DNA of 64,000 bases from Gimesia fumaroli (GCF_007754425.1 NZ_CP037452.1:5121164-5185163), one strand, 5' to 3'; shown: positions 19,691-29,004, counted from the first letter of the stretch. Numbers and translations are program-made. The notes: a model not told the origin generated them from the sequence alone.

Positions 19691-20127
19691 AAAAGACTCC
19701 CGACTCGAATGTTTACAGACGACATCCCAAATACACGTCACAGACCCTTTGAAATTTGTATGTTGAAATGCGGATTCAATTATTGAGTTTTGTATCGAAA
19801 TTTGTCGAAGTCAAGCGTTTCTCGCCAATCTTAACTCAGAAAGCCAGGTTTCGTCTCGAATGTCGCTACGATGCCTTTAATCCAGCTGTTCCAAGCCAGA
19901 ATACTTGCAAAGTGAGATGTGAAAAGAACGATGAAATAGTGGACAGGAGGGTGCAGCCAGAACAGGCAAAATAAAGGCAAATAAAAGCTTCCTGCATCGC
20001 ACTCCGTTCCCTATCTATTAATGATATCACAATGTGAGAGAAATCAAGGGGAATTTAGCAGAACCCACGGGTTCGATGCGACAGGATGAGAAGATTTTCA
20101 CTATTTTTCAGTGAATGCGCGTTCCCA
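19691..20127. other. Gene-free stretch between the M24-like gene and the TIGR03545 gene
   Basis: There is no coding frame that can be supported. Near the right end, TTCACT (20097-20102) and AGTGAA (20110-20115) form a weak stem just past the end of the TIGR03545 gene, possibly its terminator. The left part should hold the promoter of the M24-like gene. Confidence 0.4.
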
Positions 20128-21864
20128 TCAGCGGAGTAGTCGACGGATATCCAAAGGTCGATTTGATACTTTTTGAATGACTGCCTGCACTTTTGACTCC
20201 TCTTGCTCGAGGTGTGCGATGACCTCAGAATACTGGCGGTTCAGCTTTTGCACCAACTGTTCCCGTTCCTGTCCTGCCAGATGCTCAATCTGCTGTGCGA
20301 GGTCCTGCTTTTGTTTTACCAACTGTGACTGGAACGCGAGTTTCAAACTCTGGGCAACCTTTTCTCCCAGTTCCGATTCCAACCTGACTTCCGGTCGCTC
20401 ATACGAACCGGAGCAATGCAAGGTTGCAGTAATATGATCAATCGAAGCGAGCGTTTGCTGCACAATACCCGCCATCATTTGATTCCCAGTGTCAGAAGTG
20501 GAGACCTCAAATCGAACCGGACTCTGATTGAATTCGAGACGACATTGAAAATCATGCTCTCTCAACGTGACATACGATTTGCATTCCGTCTGGTCGGCAA
20601 TCAAAGCCATCGACAACTTATCGGAATCTTCGATCCTGATTTTCTTCTGGTGTGGAAAGTGAAACAGAACGACGAACTCGTGTGTTGGATCGGCTTCATA
20701 AAACTTGAGATCTCCAGCAAATTTAATCTCGGCTTCTGCTTCCACCTGGGCCTGGAGCTGAATCGGTTGACGATACATTGAAGGAGAGGACGAAAGTTCT
20801 TTGATCAGGCCAACGAAGGGATACTTCTGCTGATCGACGCGAGCGTTTCCGCTTAAGCGAATTTTCTTGAACAGAATCTTCGGCAGCTCAGTATCACGAC
20901 GAAAATCAATCCATTCGCCCTGCATCCGTTCCGGTTCCTGCTCGTCACGTAGCGCTTTTACCGTTTCAAAGACCATGCCAGACCAGCCGGAAACCTGTTC
21001 CAGCTGTTGAGACAATTCTTCACCAATCAACGCATGCAGAATTTTCTGAGGATCAGGTGAGACAGAATCCACCAGCTGATCGAGGTTTGCCAGATCCTGT
21101 TCCTTGGCCCGCTCAATGCGCAGATAATCCTGTTGTGCAATTTGAGGCAGTGCATTCAGTTCGCTACGTATCTGCTTGCCTTCTCTCACAAGCAAATCGA
21201 CCCGCTCAGCCGACTCGGCATAGGTCTTGATTTTATCAATTGTCTTGCCGTCCGCCGTCTTCACTTTATTCTCGACGGAATCAATTTCCAGCTTTACCTG
21301 CTGTAGACGTGTCTCATATTGATCAAACCGCTGCTTCCATTCCTGCTGGATTGTTTTGGAAACACGGACGGTCTGCAGACGATTCGGGTCGAGCTGTTCG
21401 GCGGCCGAGTCTTTCAAAATACTCAGCCAGGATTTCCCTAACTCTCTTGACTTTTCTCGGAAACGACGAGAATCAAGAGTGAAGCCGGTGCCCGGTTGGT
21501 CCATACCGTTTTCTGATAGTTCATCAGTTGCAGTTCGGGGTGTATCAAATTCCATCCCGGAGATCGTCACTTCTTCGACAATCAGATTCCGGTGCAACAG
21601 AGGTTTGCCGGACAGTTTCATTTCGACTTGATCGAAGGTTGCCAGATAACTTTTATCTTTGCGACTGGCGATCGCGATCGGACCGGTTTTAATGGAAGGA
21701 GGAAAGAAACCGGTCTGAAGACTGACCATTTCCACTTTCGTACCGGTCAGTGATTCTCCCAGTTCGATTAACCCGGTCCGAACCAGTGGATCAAAAGCGA
21801 AGGCAAAAAAGACCCAGAGAATGCCAGCCAATGCAAATCGAGGGAGCAGGTAATTCCACTTCAT
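20128..21864 (-). CDS. TIGR03545 family membrane-anchored coiled-coil protein
   Basis: The protein has 578 residues from ATG 21864. This start overlaps the stop of the upstream TIGR03546 gene by 4 bases (ATGA), which indicates translational coupling. One N-terminal membrane helix (LLPRFALAGILWVFFAFAF) is followed by an AsmA-like beta region (GTKVEMVSLQTGFFPPSIKTG, LSGKPLLHRNLIVEEVTISG). A central helical part and a C-terminal coiled coil (KQKQDLAQQIEHLAGQ, EREQLVQKLNRQYSEVIAHL) complete it. The pairing and architecture match TIGR03545, a family of unknown function that co-occurs with TIGR03546. AsmA-like folds elsewhere take part in envelope lipid traffic, so an envelope role is a guess. Confidence 0.8.
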   Translation of the reverse strand: MKWNYLLPRFALAGILWVFFAFAFDPLVRTGLIELGESLTGTKVEMVSLQTGFFPPSIKTGPIAIASRKDKSYLATFDQVEMKLSGKPLLHRNLIVEEVTISGMEFDTPRTATDELSENGMDQPGTGFTLDSRRFREKSRELGKSWLSILKDSAAEQLDPNRLQTVRVSKTIQQEWKQRFDQYETRLQQVKLEIDSVENKVKTADGKTIDKIKTYAESAERVDLLVREGKQIRSELNALPQIAQQDYLRIERAKEQDLANLDQLVDSVSPDPQKILHALIGEELSQQLEQVSGWSGMVFETVKALRDEQEPERMQGEWIDFRRDTELPKILFKKIRLSGNARVDQQKYPFVGLIKELSSSPSMYRQPIQLQAQVEAEAEIKFAGDLKFYEADPTHEFVVLFHFPHQKKIRIEDSDKLSMALIADQTECKSYVTLREHDFQCRLEFNQSPVRFEVSTSDTGNQMMAGIVQQTLASIDHITATLHCSGSYERPEVRLESELGEKVAQSLKLAFQSQLVKQKQDLAQQIEHLAGQEREQLVQKLNRQYSEVIAHLEQEESKVQAVIQKVSNRPLDIRRLLR

Positions 21865-22373
21865 GAGACTTCCCCGACAATCGTACTGACTTCCGTTCCC
21901 CAGAGTATTTTCACGATCCAATACTTTTTCAATCTCGCTGCCACCAGCGGCGTGTATTTTTCAAACTGAGGTTTTGAGAAGTAATACACCGGATAAAACA
22001 GCAACAGTCCCAGAATCAGACTGCCCATCACAATCGTATTGTTAAAATCAGTCCAGGGTGCCAGGGGCAATTCATAAACGGACTGCCAGAAATTTTGTAA
22101 GGAGGATGCCAGCAGTACGCCACGCCCGATCAAATGGCTCAGTGGATCGAACAGCAATGAGAGCCAGGAAAATAGAATCGTCGATAACGAGGCAGAGCAC
22201 AGATTGACCTTGGAACTGGCGAGAATGAACAGCAGAACAACGGCAATTAAATTCTCTTTGGGAACCAGTCCGATGACCATGCCCATGCTGAAGCCAAGGG
22301 CCAGCTGGCGCGGTGAAGAGGCACTACTGAGAGCACTCGCAAGAAAACGCAGAGATCGAAGCCAATAGGACAT
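21861..22373 (-). CDS. TIGR03546 family membrane protein
   Basis: The protein has 170 residues with three to four hydrophobic helices. It begins with SPRQLALGFSMGMVIGLVPKENL, reminiscent of DUF2062 membrane proteins, and has SWLSLLFDPLSHLIG and a hydrophobic pair before a basic C-terminus. It matches the TIGR03546 family, which is encoded next to TIGR03545 in several phyla. Its stop overlaps the TIGR03545 start, so the two are made as a pair, probably as one inner-membrane complex. The function is unknown. GGAG 12 bases before the ATG is a rather distant ribosome binding site. Confidence 0.8.
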   Translation of the reverse strand: MSYWLRSLRFLASALSSASSPRQLALGFSMGMVIGLVPKENLIAVVLLFILASSKVNLCSASLSTILFSWLSLLFDPLSHLIGRGVLLASSLQNFWQSVYELPLAPWTDFNNTIVMGSLILGLLLFYPVYYFSKPQFEKYTPLVAARLKKYWIVKILWGTEVSTIVGEVS

Positions 22374-22411
22374 GTCGACGCGAACTCCGCTCTATGTCAG
22401 GAAATAGGGAT

Positions 22412-22451
22412 GGAAAAATAATTCTGCCTGCCTGAGAAGGTCAGGCAGAAT
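22412..22451 (-). terminator. Terminator of the crcB operon
   Basis: A perfect 10-base stem (ATTCTGCCTG / CAGGCAGAAT) with an 11-base loop is followed on the minus strand by TATTTTTCC. It lies about 170 bases past the crcB stop and separates that operon from the TIGR03546 gene. Confidence 0.7.
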
Positions 22452-22624
22452 CCCCCCTGTTAAGATGTTTTATCGGCCTGAATCCATGATCTCCTTAATC
22501 GTTATAACCAGAAAATCTTAACATTCACAAATTCCCCATATGCCGGTGCGGAATATGCCCCTGAACCTGAAAAGGGATCAGGAATGTCTGATCTATGCAA
22601 AAGAGAGCCGGAAAACGACGGAAA

Positions 22625-23020
22625 TTACTTTTCCAGCCAGAACATCACCGAAGCCCAGCCTAACCAGACGGCAAAAAAGCCGACGACCAGATTTCCGGTG
22701 ATGTTAAACAAAGCGTGATGCATCTCTGAGTTTCTGAGCAGACTGACCGTTTCATGGCCGAACGTGGAGAAAGTCGTGAGTGATCCCAGAAAACCGGAAA
22801 TCAAAAACAGGCTCGCGTGCTCATGCACGGCCATTGAAGGATGCAGTTGTTTATGCGTGACGATCGCCATCAGAATGCCAATCAACAAACAGCCGGTGGC
22901 ATTCACGAGAAACGTTCCCGCCGGAAAGCCCGGATATTTTCTCCACATGAATTCTGAGATGCTGTAGCGCGCAATCGCACCGACAAAGCCTCCCAACCCG
23001 ACAGCCAGCAATTGTGACAC
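22625..23020 (-). CDS. crcB: Fluoride exporter CrcB/Fluc
   Basis: The protein has 131 residues with four membrane helices, the usual size. It starts at GTG 23020 behind AAAGGA. Family motifs are all present: GGFVGAIARYSISE, GTFLVNATGC (pore Asn at residue 40) and the break-helix motif GFLGSLTTFSTFGHE. Fluc channels are dual-topology homodimers that let fluoride leave the cytoplasm. The 50 bases before it belong to the intergenic gap after the PQQ-propeller gene, so it is likely co-transcribed as the last gene of that operon. No fluoride riboswitch precedes it. Identification is secure. Confidence 0.95.
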   Translation of the reverse strand: MSQLLAVGLGGFVGAIARYSISEFMWRKYPGFPAGTFLVNATGCLLIGILMAIVTHKQLHPSMAVHEHASLFLISGFLGSLTTFSTFGHETVSLLRNSEMHHALFNITGNLVVGFFAVWLGWASVMFWLEK

Positions 23021-23070
23021 AAATCAGTCCTTTACTCAGTCATGTTTGACGCGAAACGTGAGCAGCCTTG

Positions 23071-24279
23071 TTACTTGGAAGAGATTTTCCAGAGATGTTT
23101 ATCACTGCGGAGGAAGAGCGAATTGTCTGCAATCGCTGGCGTAGCCAGAATCGTTTCTTTCAAATCGATTTCCCCGGTGAGTTCCCCTTTCTCTGCTCCC
23201 AATTGAACCACCTGCAGTAATCCTTTTTCACTGACCAGATACAGATGATTGGCGGCGGCAATCGGTGTGGCACTGAAAGGACCTTTCAAACGCATTCGCC
23301 AGACAACATCACCATTTTCCGGATTCGCACACGTCAAAACTCCCGCGCGATTCACCGTATAGAGCCGTTTTTGATAAAAGAGCGGGCTGGCGGTGGAGGG
23401 AGACAGTTTCTGTTCCGACCAGAGCACTTTGGGAGGCTCACTGCTGGAACCGGGGGCCAACGCAGTCAATCCTTTGGAAGGAACATACAGCACATTATCC
23501 CCTACTGTGGTTGAAGGAATTCGACCGGCGCCTTCTTCGTACTGCCAGGCTGTTTCGCCCGTTTCAGGATAGATGGCATCAACGCCGTCATTTGACTGCA
23601 GCAAGACCAGAGTTTCACCCTCACCAGATGATTTAAGAATCGCCGGTGACGTCCAGTTGGCGACTCGCGGACGTTTGATTTTCCAACGTGCAACGCCGGT
23701 TTTTACATCCAGGCCTGTGGTGAAGGAATCGTCATCGTTTTCAACAGGTACGATCAATGTTTCCCCCACAACAACGGGAGATGAGGCCATTCCCAGACTG
23801 TTACTGGCATTGGGAAAATCGTGAGACAATCCACGAATCCAGAGTAGATTACCGTCCAGATCGAGGCACACGACATCGTTACTGGAAAAGGTCGCAAAAA
23901 TCCGTTTTCCGTCGCTGGCCGGAGTCGGGGTCGCAACGCACATTTTCGAATGGCACTGCGTACGGCCCGTTGCCCAGAACTGTCGTTCCCAGAGACGTTC
24001 CCCTGTTTTGATATCAAAACACATCACGTGCAGCTGATCCTGTTTGAAACCCGTCGTGCTGGTAATAAACACTTTATCGCCGACAATAATGGGACCTGAA
24101 GCACCACGCCCTTCCAGGTCGGCAGTCCAGGCAATGCTCTCCTGATCCACTTTTGAAGGAGGTGCGTCGGATGTCGCCACGTTATTGGTCAACGGCCCTC
24201 GAAACTGAGGCCAGTCCGCTCCGCAACACAAACCAACGGCGATCAGAGGAAGCAGCAATTTTAGTGATTCGTTTTTCAT
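23071..24279 (-). CDS. Secreted PQQ-like beta-propeller protein
   Basis: The protein has 402 residues with an N-terminal signal peptide (LKLLLPLIAVGLCCGADW), where cleavage may follow GLCCGA. The mature part opens with WPQFRGP, the standard start of planctomycete PQQ-repeat proteins. Successive blades carry DIKTGERLWER, DLDGNLLWIRG, DVKTGVARWKIK, YPETGETAWQYEEG and NPENGDVVWRMRL. Such propellers resemble the BamB and quinoprotein dehydrogenase folds, but the catalytic PQQ ligands cannot be confirmed, so a scaffold or binding role is as likely as an enzyme. It lies 60 bases after the HEAT-like gene and 50 bases before crcB, all on one strand. An AAGGA site precedes the ATG. Confidence 0.85.
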   Translation of the reverse strand: MKNESLKLLLPLIAVGLCCGADWPQFRGPLTNNVATSDAPPSKVDQESIAWTADLEGRGASGPIIVGDKVFITSTTGFKQDQLHVMCFDIKTGERLWERQFWATGRTQCHSKMCVATPTPASDGKRIFATFSSNDVVCLDLDGNLLWIRGLSHDFPNASNSLGMASSPVVVGETLIVPVENDDDSFTTGLDVKTGVARWKIKRPRVANWTSPAILKSSGEGETLVLLQSNDGVDAIYPETGETAWQYEEGAGRIPSTTVGDNVLYVPSKGLTALAPGSSSEPPKVLWSEQKLSPSTASPLFYQKRLYTVNRAGVLTCANPENGDVVWRMRLKGPFSATPIAAANHLYLVSEKGLLQVVQLGAEKGELTGEIDLKETILATPAIADNSLFLRSDKHLWKISSK

Positions 24280-24339
24280 CAGTTCATCCTTTTCAGGAAA
24301 GAAACGGTTCTATCAATGTTTTAGGAATGAGGGCGCACG

Positions 24340-25485
24340 TTACGGGCTGAGTTGAGTCGTTGACTCTGGCTTTTGTGAAAGCACTCCCGTTCCCGAAGGA
24401 CGTGCGATGCGAAGCTGAAACTGATAGCGCTGTGCCCAGCTTTCGGTTTGTTCGTTCTGACAGAGCTTGAGCAGGATTACATTCTTGCCGGGTTTGAATG
24501 TTACAGGCACACTGTATTGATCCAACACCATTCCGCGGTGATATTCATTGCGTGCAAACAATAACTTGCCGTTCACCCAGATTTTCCAGGCATTCGGTGT
24601 GCCCAGACGAATCTCCAACTCTTGTTCTTCCGGGCTGTAAAAATCGGCGGTACAGTACATGACTGCCCCCTTGTAGGGAGAAATCGACTTGGCAATGTCA
24701 AAAATGCCGTAATCGTCTTCGGTATTCACCGACTTCCATTCGACTTCCCCCTCTTTGCCTTTCAGAGCGGAAGTGAAGTCGATTTTTTCTTCCGGAGCGT
24801 AAGCGGTATCGTAGCCTTTTTTGTCACTGTTATCGAAGGGGCCGACAATCATCCAGTTAGACAGAAACCCGAAGTGTTTCTGCAAATCAATTTTCTGCCC
24901 GAGAGTTCGCAGCGGTTTGACGATCGCTTTGACCTGATCGCCATCAGTTGCGCCAGAGAGTGCCTGCTGATAGACTTTTTTGGCCTGATCTTTCTTGCCG
25001 GCTTTTTCCAGACTTTTGGCTTCGTCAATCAAACGTTGTACGGCGTCGCGGCGGAGGGTGACGCTGGGATCGTTGATCATGCCGGGAATCAACCGGTCTT
25101 CTGCCTTCGAATCGACTTTGATCAGAGTTTCATAAGCCAGTCGCCGTGCCCGTGGATTCTTAGATTTATCCAGTATGAATTTTTCCAACTGATCGACGGG
25201 AAGTTTGTTCTGTTTGATGGCATTGGACGCGATGGTTTCAAATGCACCGCGTAACCAGTTCACGGCGAGTGGATTCGCCCCTTCAAAACTGTTCAGAATC
25301 GGAATCAAAGCCGACGCGTCTGACTGCGAAAGTTGCTTGACGGCTTTGGAAGCTGCCAGATTCCCCTGACCTTCTTTCTGAACCTGTTTGATTTGGGCGA
25401 TGTCTTGCTCAACATCATATGCCTGAAGGGTCGTCAGCGAACTGAAAAGGAACATGAGGCAGAGGAAAAAACGGCTTCGCATCAT
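24340..25485 (-). CDS. Secreted protein with HEAT-like helices and a C-terminal carbohydrate-binding-like domain
   Basis: The protein has 381 residues. A signal peptide (SRFFLCLMFLFSSLTTLQAY) follows a double Met start behind a strong AGGAG site. The first 200 residues are helical with HEAT-like repeats (RARRLAYETLIKVDSKAED, VTLRRDAVQRLIDEAKSLEK). The second half begins with LSNWMIVGPFDNSDKKGYDT and continues with LEIRLGTPNAWKIWVNGKLL, a jelly-roll-like domain found in many planctomycete secreted proteins. The function is unknown. It is the first gene of a three-gene operon with the PQQ propeller and crcB. Confidence 0.7.
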   Translation of the reverse strand: MMRSRFFLCLMFLFSSLTTLQAYDVEQDIAQIKQVQKEGQGNLAASKAVKQLSQSDASALIPILNSFEGANPLAVNWLRGAFETIASNAIKQNKLPVDQLEKFILDKSKNPRARRLAYETLIKVDSKAEDRLIPGMINDPSVTLRRDAVQRLIDEAKSLEKAGKKDQAKKVYQQALSGATDGDQVKAIVKPLRTLGQKIDLQKHFGFLSNWMIVGPFDNSDKKGYDTAYAPEEKIDFTSALKGKEGEVEWKSVNTEDDYGIFDIAKSISPYKGAVMYCTADFYSPEEQELEIRLGTPNAWKIWVNGKLLFARNEYHRGMVLDQYSVPVTFKPGKNVILLKLCQNEQTESWAQRYQFQLRIARPSGTGVLSQKPESTTQLSP

Positions 25486-25701
25486 GGGAGTCTCCTGAGG
25501 CTCTTCGAAGTTATCAGAATGATCCTCTAAGGGCGGGAGGACCAGTGTGGAGTTGAACGTCGTACGAGCTTGAATTGTACCAATCTCGTTTCAGTACCAG
25601 CAAGTATGACAGGAAACTTATGAGCGATTCAAGTCTGGAAAATGAGAATGGGACTTTGATTAAATAATATTAACTTCCTGTATTTAACCGGTAAACGATG
25701 G

Positions 25702-25730
25702 CTGAATGTTGTCTGCGATGTTGTTATAAT
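25702..25730 (+). promoter_or_regulatory. Probable promoter of trpD
   Basis: A perfect TATAAT (25725-25730) lies 50 bases before the trpD ATG. About 17 bases further up, CTGAAT is a poor -35 match. The -10 element is convincing, the -35 is not. Confidence 0.4.
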
Positions 25731-25779
25731 TTTCGTCTATTACCAGATAAACGGCTTTTGAGTGTTTGGATTTACGCAG

Positions 25780-26811
25780 ATGTCTACAGTTCTCAGGGAA
25801 ACACTGGATCGATTACTTCAAGGCGAAAGCCTGGAGAGTGAAGCCGCTTATGAGGCGATCGCATCCATCATGCGTGGCGAATGCAGCGAAGTGCAAATCG
25901 CAGCATTACTGACCGCATTGCGGATGAAAGGTGAAACATCCGACGAACTGGTCGGTGCAGCCCGGGCAATGCATGAACGGGCTCTAGCGATTCCCACAAA
26001 GACAACCGGATTGCTGGATACGTGTGGAACGGGAGGAGATCAACTCCATACGTTCAATATCAGTACCGCCGTCGCGATCGTAGCGGCTGCAGCCGGGATT
26101 CCCGTCGCGAAGCACGGTAACCGGAGTGTCTCCAGTTCCAGTGGTTCTTCTGACGTGCTGGAAGCCCTGGGAGTCCGACTCGACTTGACACCTGAACAAA
26201 TAGGACAGTGCCTGGAAACAACAGGGATTGGCTTCTGTTTCGCCCCCCTGTTACATTCGGCAATGAAATATGTAGCCCCTGTTCGCCGGGAACTGGCAAT
26301 TCGCACCATCTTCAATTACCTCGGGCCTTTAACGAATCCAGCGAGTGCCGAATACCAGTTATTGGGTGCAAACTCGGGACAGGCGGCTGAAAAAATAGCT
26401 CAAGCCTTATTAAAATTAGGTCGAAAACATGCATTGGTTGTCTGTGGGAACGGAGAACTGGATGAGATCAGCCTCTGGGGAAAAACAACAGTTTATGAAA
26501 TTACCGGCTCAAAAATACGTCAATTTGAATGGAAAGCCGCTGATTTCGGATTATCAGAATGTGACGTAAGTCAGTTGGCCGTCAACTCCTCAGAGCAAAG
26601 TGCTCAGATCATTCTGGATGTTTTTCATGGTGAACAGGGAGCAGCACGCGATATGGTCGTAGCCAATGCCGCAGCTGCCTTATTGGCAGCGGAAAAGGCT
26701 TCAAATCTGGAGCAAGCTGTTCAAAAAGCCTCCGAATTGATCGATGCAGGAAAAGTATTCGAAAAACTCAAACATCTCATCGAGTTTACCAGTAAAATAA
26801 AAGGAGAATGA
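25780..26811 (+). CDS. trpD: Anthranilate phosphoribosyltransferase
   Basis: The protein has 343 residues from ATG 25780, the normal family length; an in-frame GTG at 25762 would add six residues. The enzyme joins anthranilate and phosphoribosyl pyrophosphate in tryptophan biosynthesis. The signature DTCGTGGDQLHTFNIST (PRPP pyrophosphate loop), KHGNRSVSSSSGSSDVLEAL and the anthranilate-binding segment FAPLLHSAMKYVAPVRREL are all present, as is RTIFNYLGPLTNPA. No other trp gene is adjacent, so the pathway genes are scattered. Pyrimidine/thymidine phosphorylases share the fold, but the motifs favour TrpD. Confidence 0.93.
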   Translation: MSTVLRETLDRLLQGESLESEAAYEAIASIMRGECSEVQIAALLTALRMKGETSDELVGAARAMHERALAIPTKTTGLLDTCGTGGDQLHTFNISTAVAIVAAAAGIPVAKHGNRSVSSSSGSSDVLEALGVRLDLTPEQIGQCLETTGIGFCFAPLLHSAMKYVAPVRRELAIRTIFNYLGPLTNPASAEYQLLGANSGQAAEKIAQALLKLGRKHALVVCGNGELDEISLWGKTTVYEITGSKIRQFEWKAADFGLSECDVSQLAVNSSEQSAQIILDVFHGEQGAARDMVVANAAAALLAAEKASNLEQAVQKASELIDAGKVFEKLKHLIEFTSKIKGE

Positions 26812-26992
26812 ATATCTAGGATTTCTGTCAGGTCACAGGAAAATACACGTCTCTTCGTTCGTATTGACTTGCCGAATCTGAACATCCTCTTATAATTCTT
26901 CAAAACTATGACAATTCAAACAGGAACTCGCAAAAGAGCAACCTCGCTGCTTGAGTGATTGTTTTCTGTGATTAGGAAATAAAGGTCTCATC

Positions 26993-27466
26993 ATGAATGC
27001 TGAAGCACAACGCAAGCTGATTTTCACACCTGAAGAGGCCAATCTTCGTTTACCACTCGTGCAGGCGATCGTCAAAGATATCGTCGAGTTATACCAGAAC
27101 CTGCATGATCGCCAGGAACGGATCACCGAAATCAAACGGTTACCTGGTGCATCCACCCGCGATGAAGATTCTGCTTACAGCGAAGAACTCCTCCAGGCTG
27201 AGGTTGATATCGAAAACGATATGGAACAACTCAAAGCCTATGTCACCGAGTTGTTGGAACTGGGTGTCGAACTTGAAGACCCAGCTCTAGGAGTCGTGAA
27301 CTTCCCTGCCCTGCGTGAAGGCAAAGAAATTTATCTCTGCTGGAAACTGGGAGAAGATGAAGTGTCTCACTGGCATACGCTGGATGAAGGCTTTTCTGAA
27401 CGACAGGTGCTGTTTGAAGAATCGTTGAATCACGATAACGAAAACAGCGATGAACCATTGATGTAA
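26993..27466 (+). CDS. DUF2203 family protein
   Basis: The protein has 157 residues. FTPEEANLRLPLVQAIVKDI at the start, a helical acidic middle, and the C-terminal motif VNFPALREGKEIYLCWKLGE followed by SHWHTLDEGFSERQ fit DUF2203 closely. The function is unknown; the conserved Cys, Trp and His residues near the end could bind a metal, but that is speculative. It follows trpD by 180 bases on the same strand and ends 30 bases before the convergent sulfatase gene. Confidence 0.85.
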   Translation: MNAEAQRKLIFTPEEANLRLPLVQAIVKDIVELYQNLHDRQERITEIKRLPGASTRDEDSAYSEELLQAEVDIENDMEQLKAYVTELLELGVELEDPALGVVNFPALREGKEIYLCWKLGEDEVSHWHTLDEGFSERQVLFEESLNHDNENSDEPLM

Positions 27467-27496
27467 TCAGAGGCTTTCAGAAAATCTGTACCCGCT

Positions 27497-28861
27497 TTAT
27501 TTGGTCCTCGCTTCGCGCTCCCACTCTTGATAGGCGCATGTCAGTTCCTTCACGATCTGCGGGTGATTCGCGGCGACGTCGTTCGTTTCTCCGAGATCCT
27601 GTTCAAGATCAAAGAGCAGGAAAGGCTGTTTCGGCTTCGTACGCAACAGTTTCCATTTACCTCTGCGAACGGCGCTATAGTTTCGGTATTGAAAAAAGAA
27701 CGTACGGGGCGTCGCTGTTTCGGGTGATTCAAGTACGGGTAACATATTCTGTCCGTCCAGTTTTCGGTCGGTGGGAAGTGTGCCCCCTGTAAGTGAAACC
27801 AACGTCGGCAGAATATCAAGGCTGATCAGCGGGGCGTCATTTACTGTTCCCGGTTTGATATGACCTGGATAGCGTACGATTGCAGGAACGCGAATTCCCC
27901 CTTCCCATAAAGTCACGCCTCCGTCGCGCAACGGTTTATTGCTGGCAACTTCCAAGCCGCGATCCTTGAGCATGAAGGCACCGTTGTCCGAATACCAGAT
28001 CACGATCGTATTTTCACTGAGCCCACTTTGATCCAGTTGCTTCAGAACCCGACCGATGGCGGTATCAAGCGCGGTGACGACGGCACGGTAGCGTTCCTGA
28101 GGTTTTTTCGTTTGCGGCGAATAGTCATAGGCAGCGAACGCACTGTCCGGTGCCTGCCATTCGTTCCCTTGCCCCGGCTGCTTGTTTCGTTTACTGGGGA
28201 AATGCGGGGCATTGAAGGGGAGATAGATAAAAAACGGTTGCTGCCGATTCGCGGCGATGAATTTACAAGCTTCGTCGGCGAATAAATCGGTGGAATACCC
28301 CTCCACGAACACTTCTTTCAAGCCGCGCCATAAATCGTGTCGACCAGCGTAGTAATGATGGTAATAGTCAATATTACCGGCTGCAAAACCGAAAAATTCG
28401 TCGAAGCCCCGCTCTGTCGGACGACTGCCGGGCGAAAACCCGATGTTCCATTTTCCGAAGCAAGCAGTGCGATAGCCCTGAGCTTTCAGATAAGCGGGAA
28501 TCAGTAATTCGCTCTGTCTTAAACCATCTGCGTAATTCTCATCTGCACTCAACTGGTGATTCAATCCGATGCGTTGTGGATAGCGGCCGGTCATCAAGGT
28601 GGCTCGCGAAACCGTACACGTCGGCGAGGCGGTATAAAAATCGGTTAGTTTGACTCCCTGCTTTGCTAACGTGTCCAATTGCGGCGTTTTCATCACAGGA
28701 TTGCCGTAGCATCCCAGGTCGCCGTAGCCTAGATTATCGGCCGTGATCAGCAAAATATTAGGGCGCTGCCGCGTCTGCTTTTCTTTTGCAGAAATCGGCG
28801 AGAGAGAAAACAGACTGAAGAAATAAGTCACAATCAAACAGGACAACAGGCGGAGATTCAT
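27497..28861 (-). CDS. Secreted sulfatase-family protein with atypical active site
   Basis: The protein has 454 residues with a signal peptide (LSCLIVTYFFSLFSLSPISA) and a GAGG site before the ATG. It has the alkaline-phosphatase-like sulfatase fold: PNILLITADNLGYGDLGCYG, the formylglycine motif region CTVSRATLMTGRYPQR, VIWYSDNGAF and NAPHFP. Three normally conserved positions differ. The calcium-binding Asp-Asp pair is Asp42-Asn43. The CxPxR maturation motif is C82-T-V-S-R86 without Pro or Ala. GKWHLG reads GKWNIG, with Asn139 for the catalytic His. Cys82, Arg86 and Lys137 remain. It may be a divergent sulfatase subfamily or an esterase with another substrate. It is convergent with the DUF2203 gene. 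Confidence 0.88.
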   Translation of the reverse strand: MNLRLLSCLIVTYFFSLFSLSPISAKEKQTRQRPNILLITADNLGYGDLGCYGNPVMKTPQLDTLAKQGVKLTDFYTASPTCTVSRATLMTGRYPQRIGLNHQLSADENYADGLRQSELLIPAYLKAQGYRTACFGKWNIGFSPGSRPTERGFDEFFGFAAGNIDYYHHYYAGRHDLWRGLKEVFVEGYSTDLFADEACKFIAANRQQPFFIYLPFNAPHFPSKRNKQPGQGNEWQAPDSAFAAYDYSPQTKKPQERYRAVVTALDTAIGRVLKQLDQSGLSENTIVIWYSDNGAFMLKDRGLEVASNKPLRDGGVTLWEGGIRVPAIVRYPGHIKPGTVNDAPLISLDILPTLVSLTGGTLPTDRKLDGQNMLPVLESPETATPRTFFFQYRNYSAVRRGKWKLLRTKPKQPFLLFDLEQDLGETNDVAANHPQIVKELTCAYQEWEREARTK

Positions 28862-29004
28862 TGTAGATCCTCAAAACAGCTCCAGACAGAGCGTCATCGT
28901 TTTTTACCAGCGAGCAAGACGGCTTATCGTTCAGTTCCATCTGAACAATTCCCGGAGCCGCTGTCAATTCCAGGACGATGATCGAAATCTAAAGCAAACA
29001 CCCG

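Noticed and set aside
22960-23070. Possible fluoride riboswitch before crcB
   Set aside because: Only 50 bases separate crcB from the upstream gene and the conserved riboswitch core was not found there.
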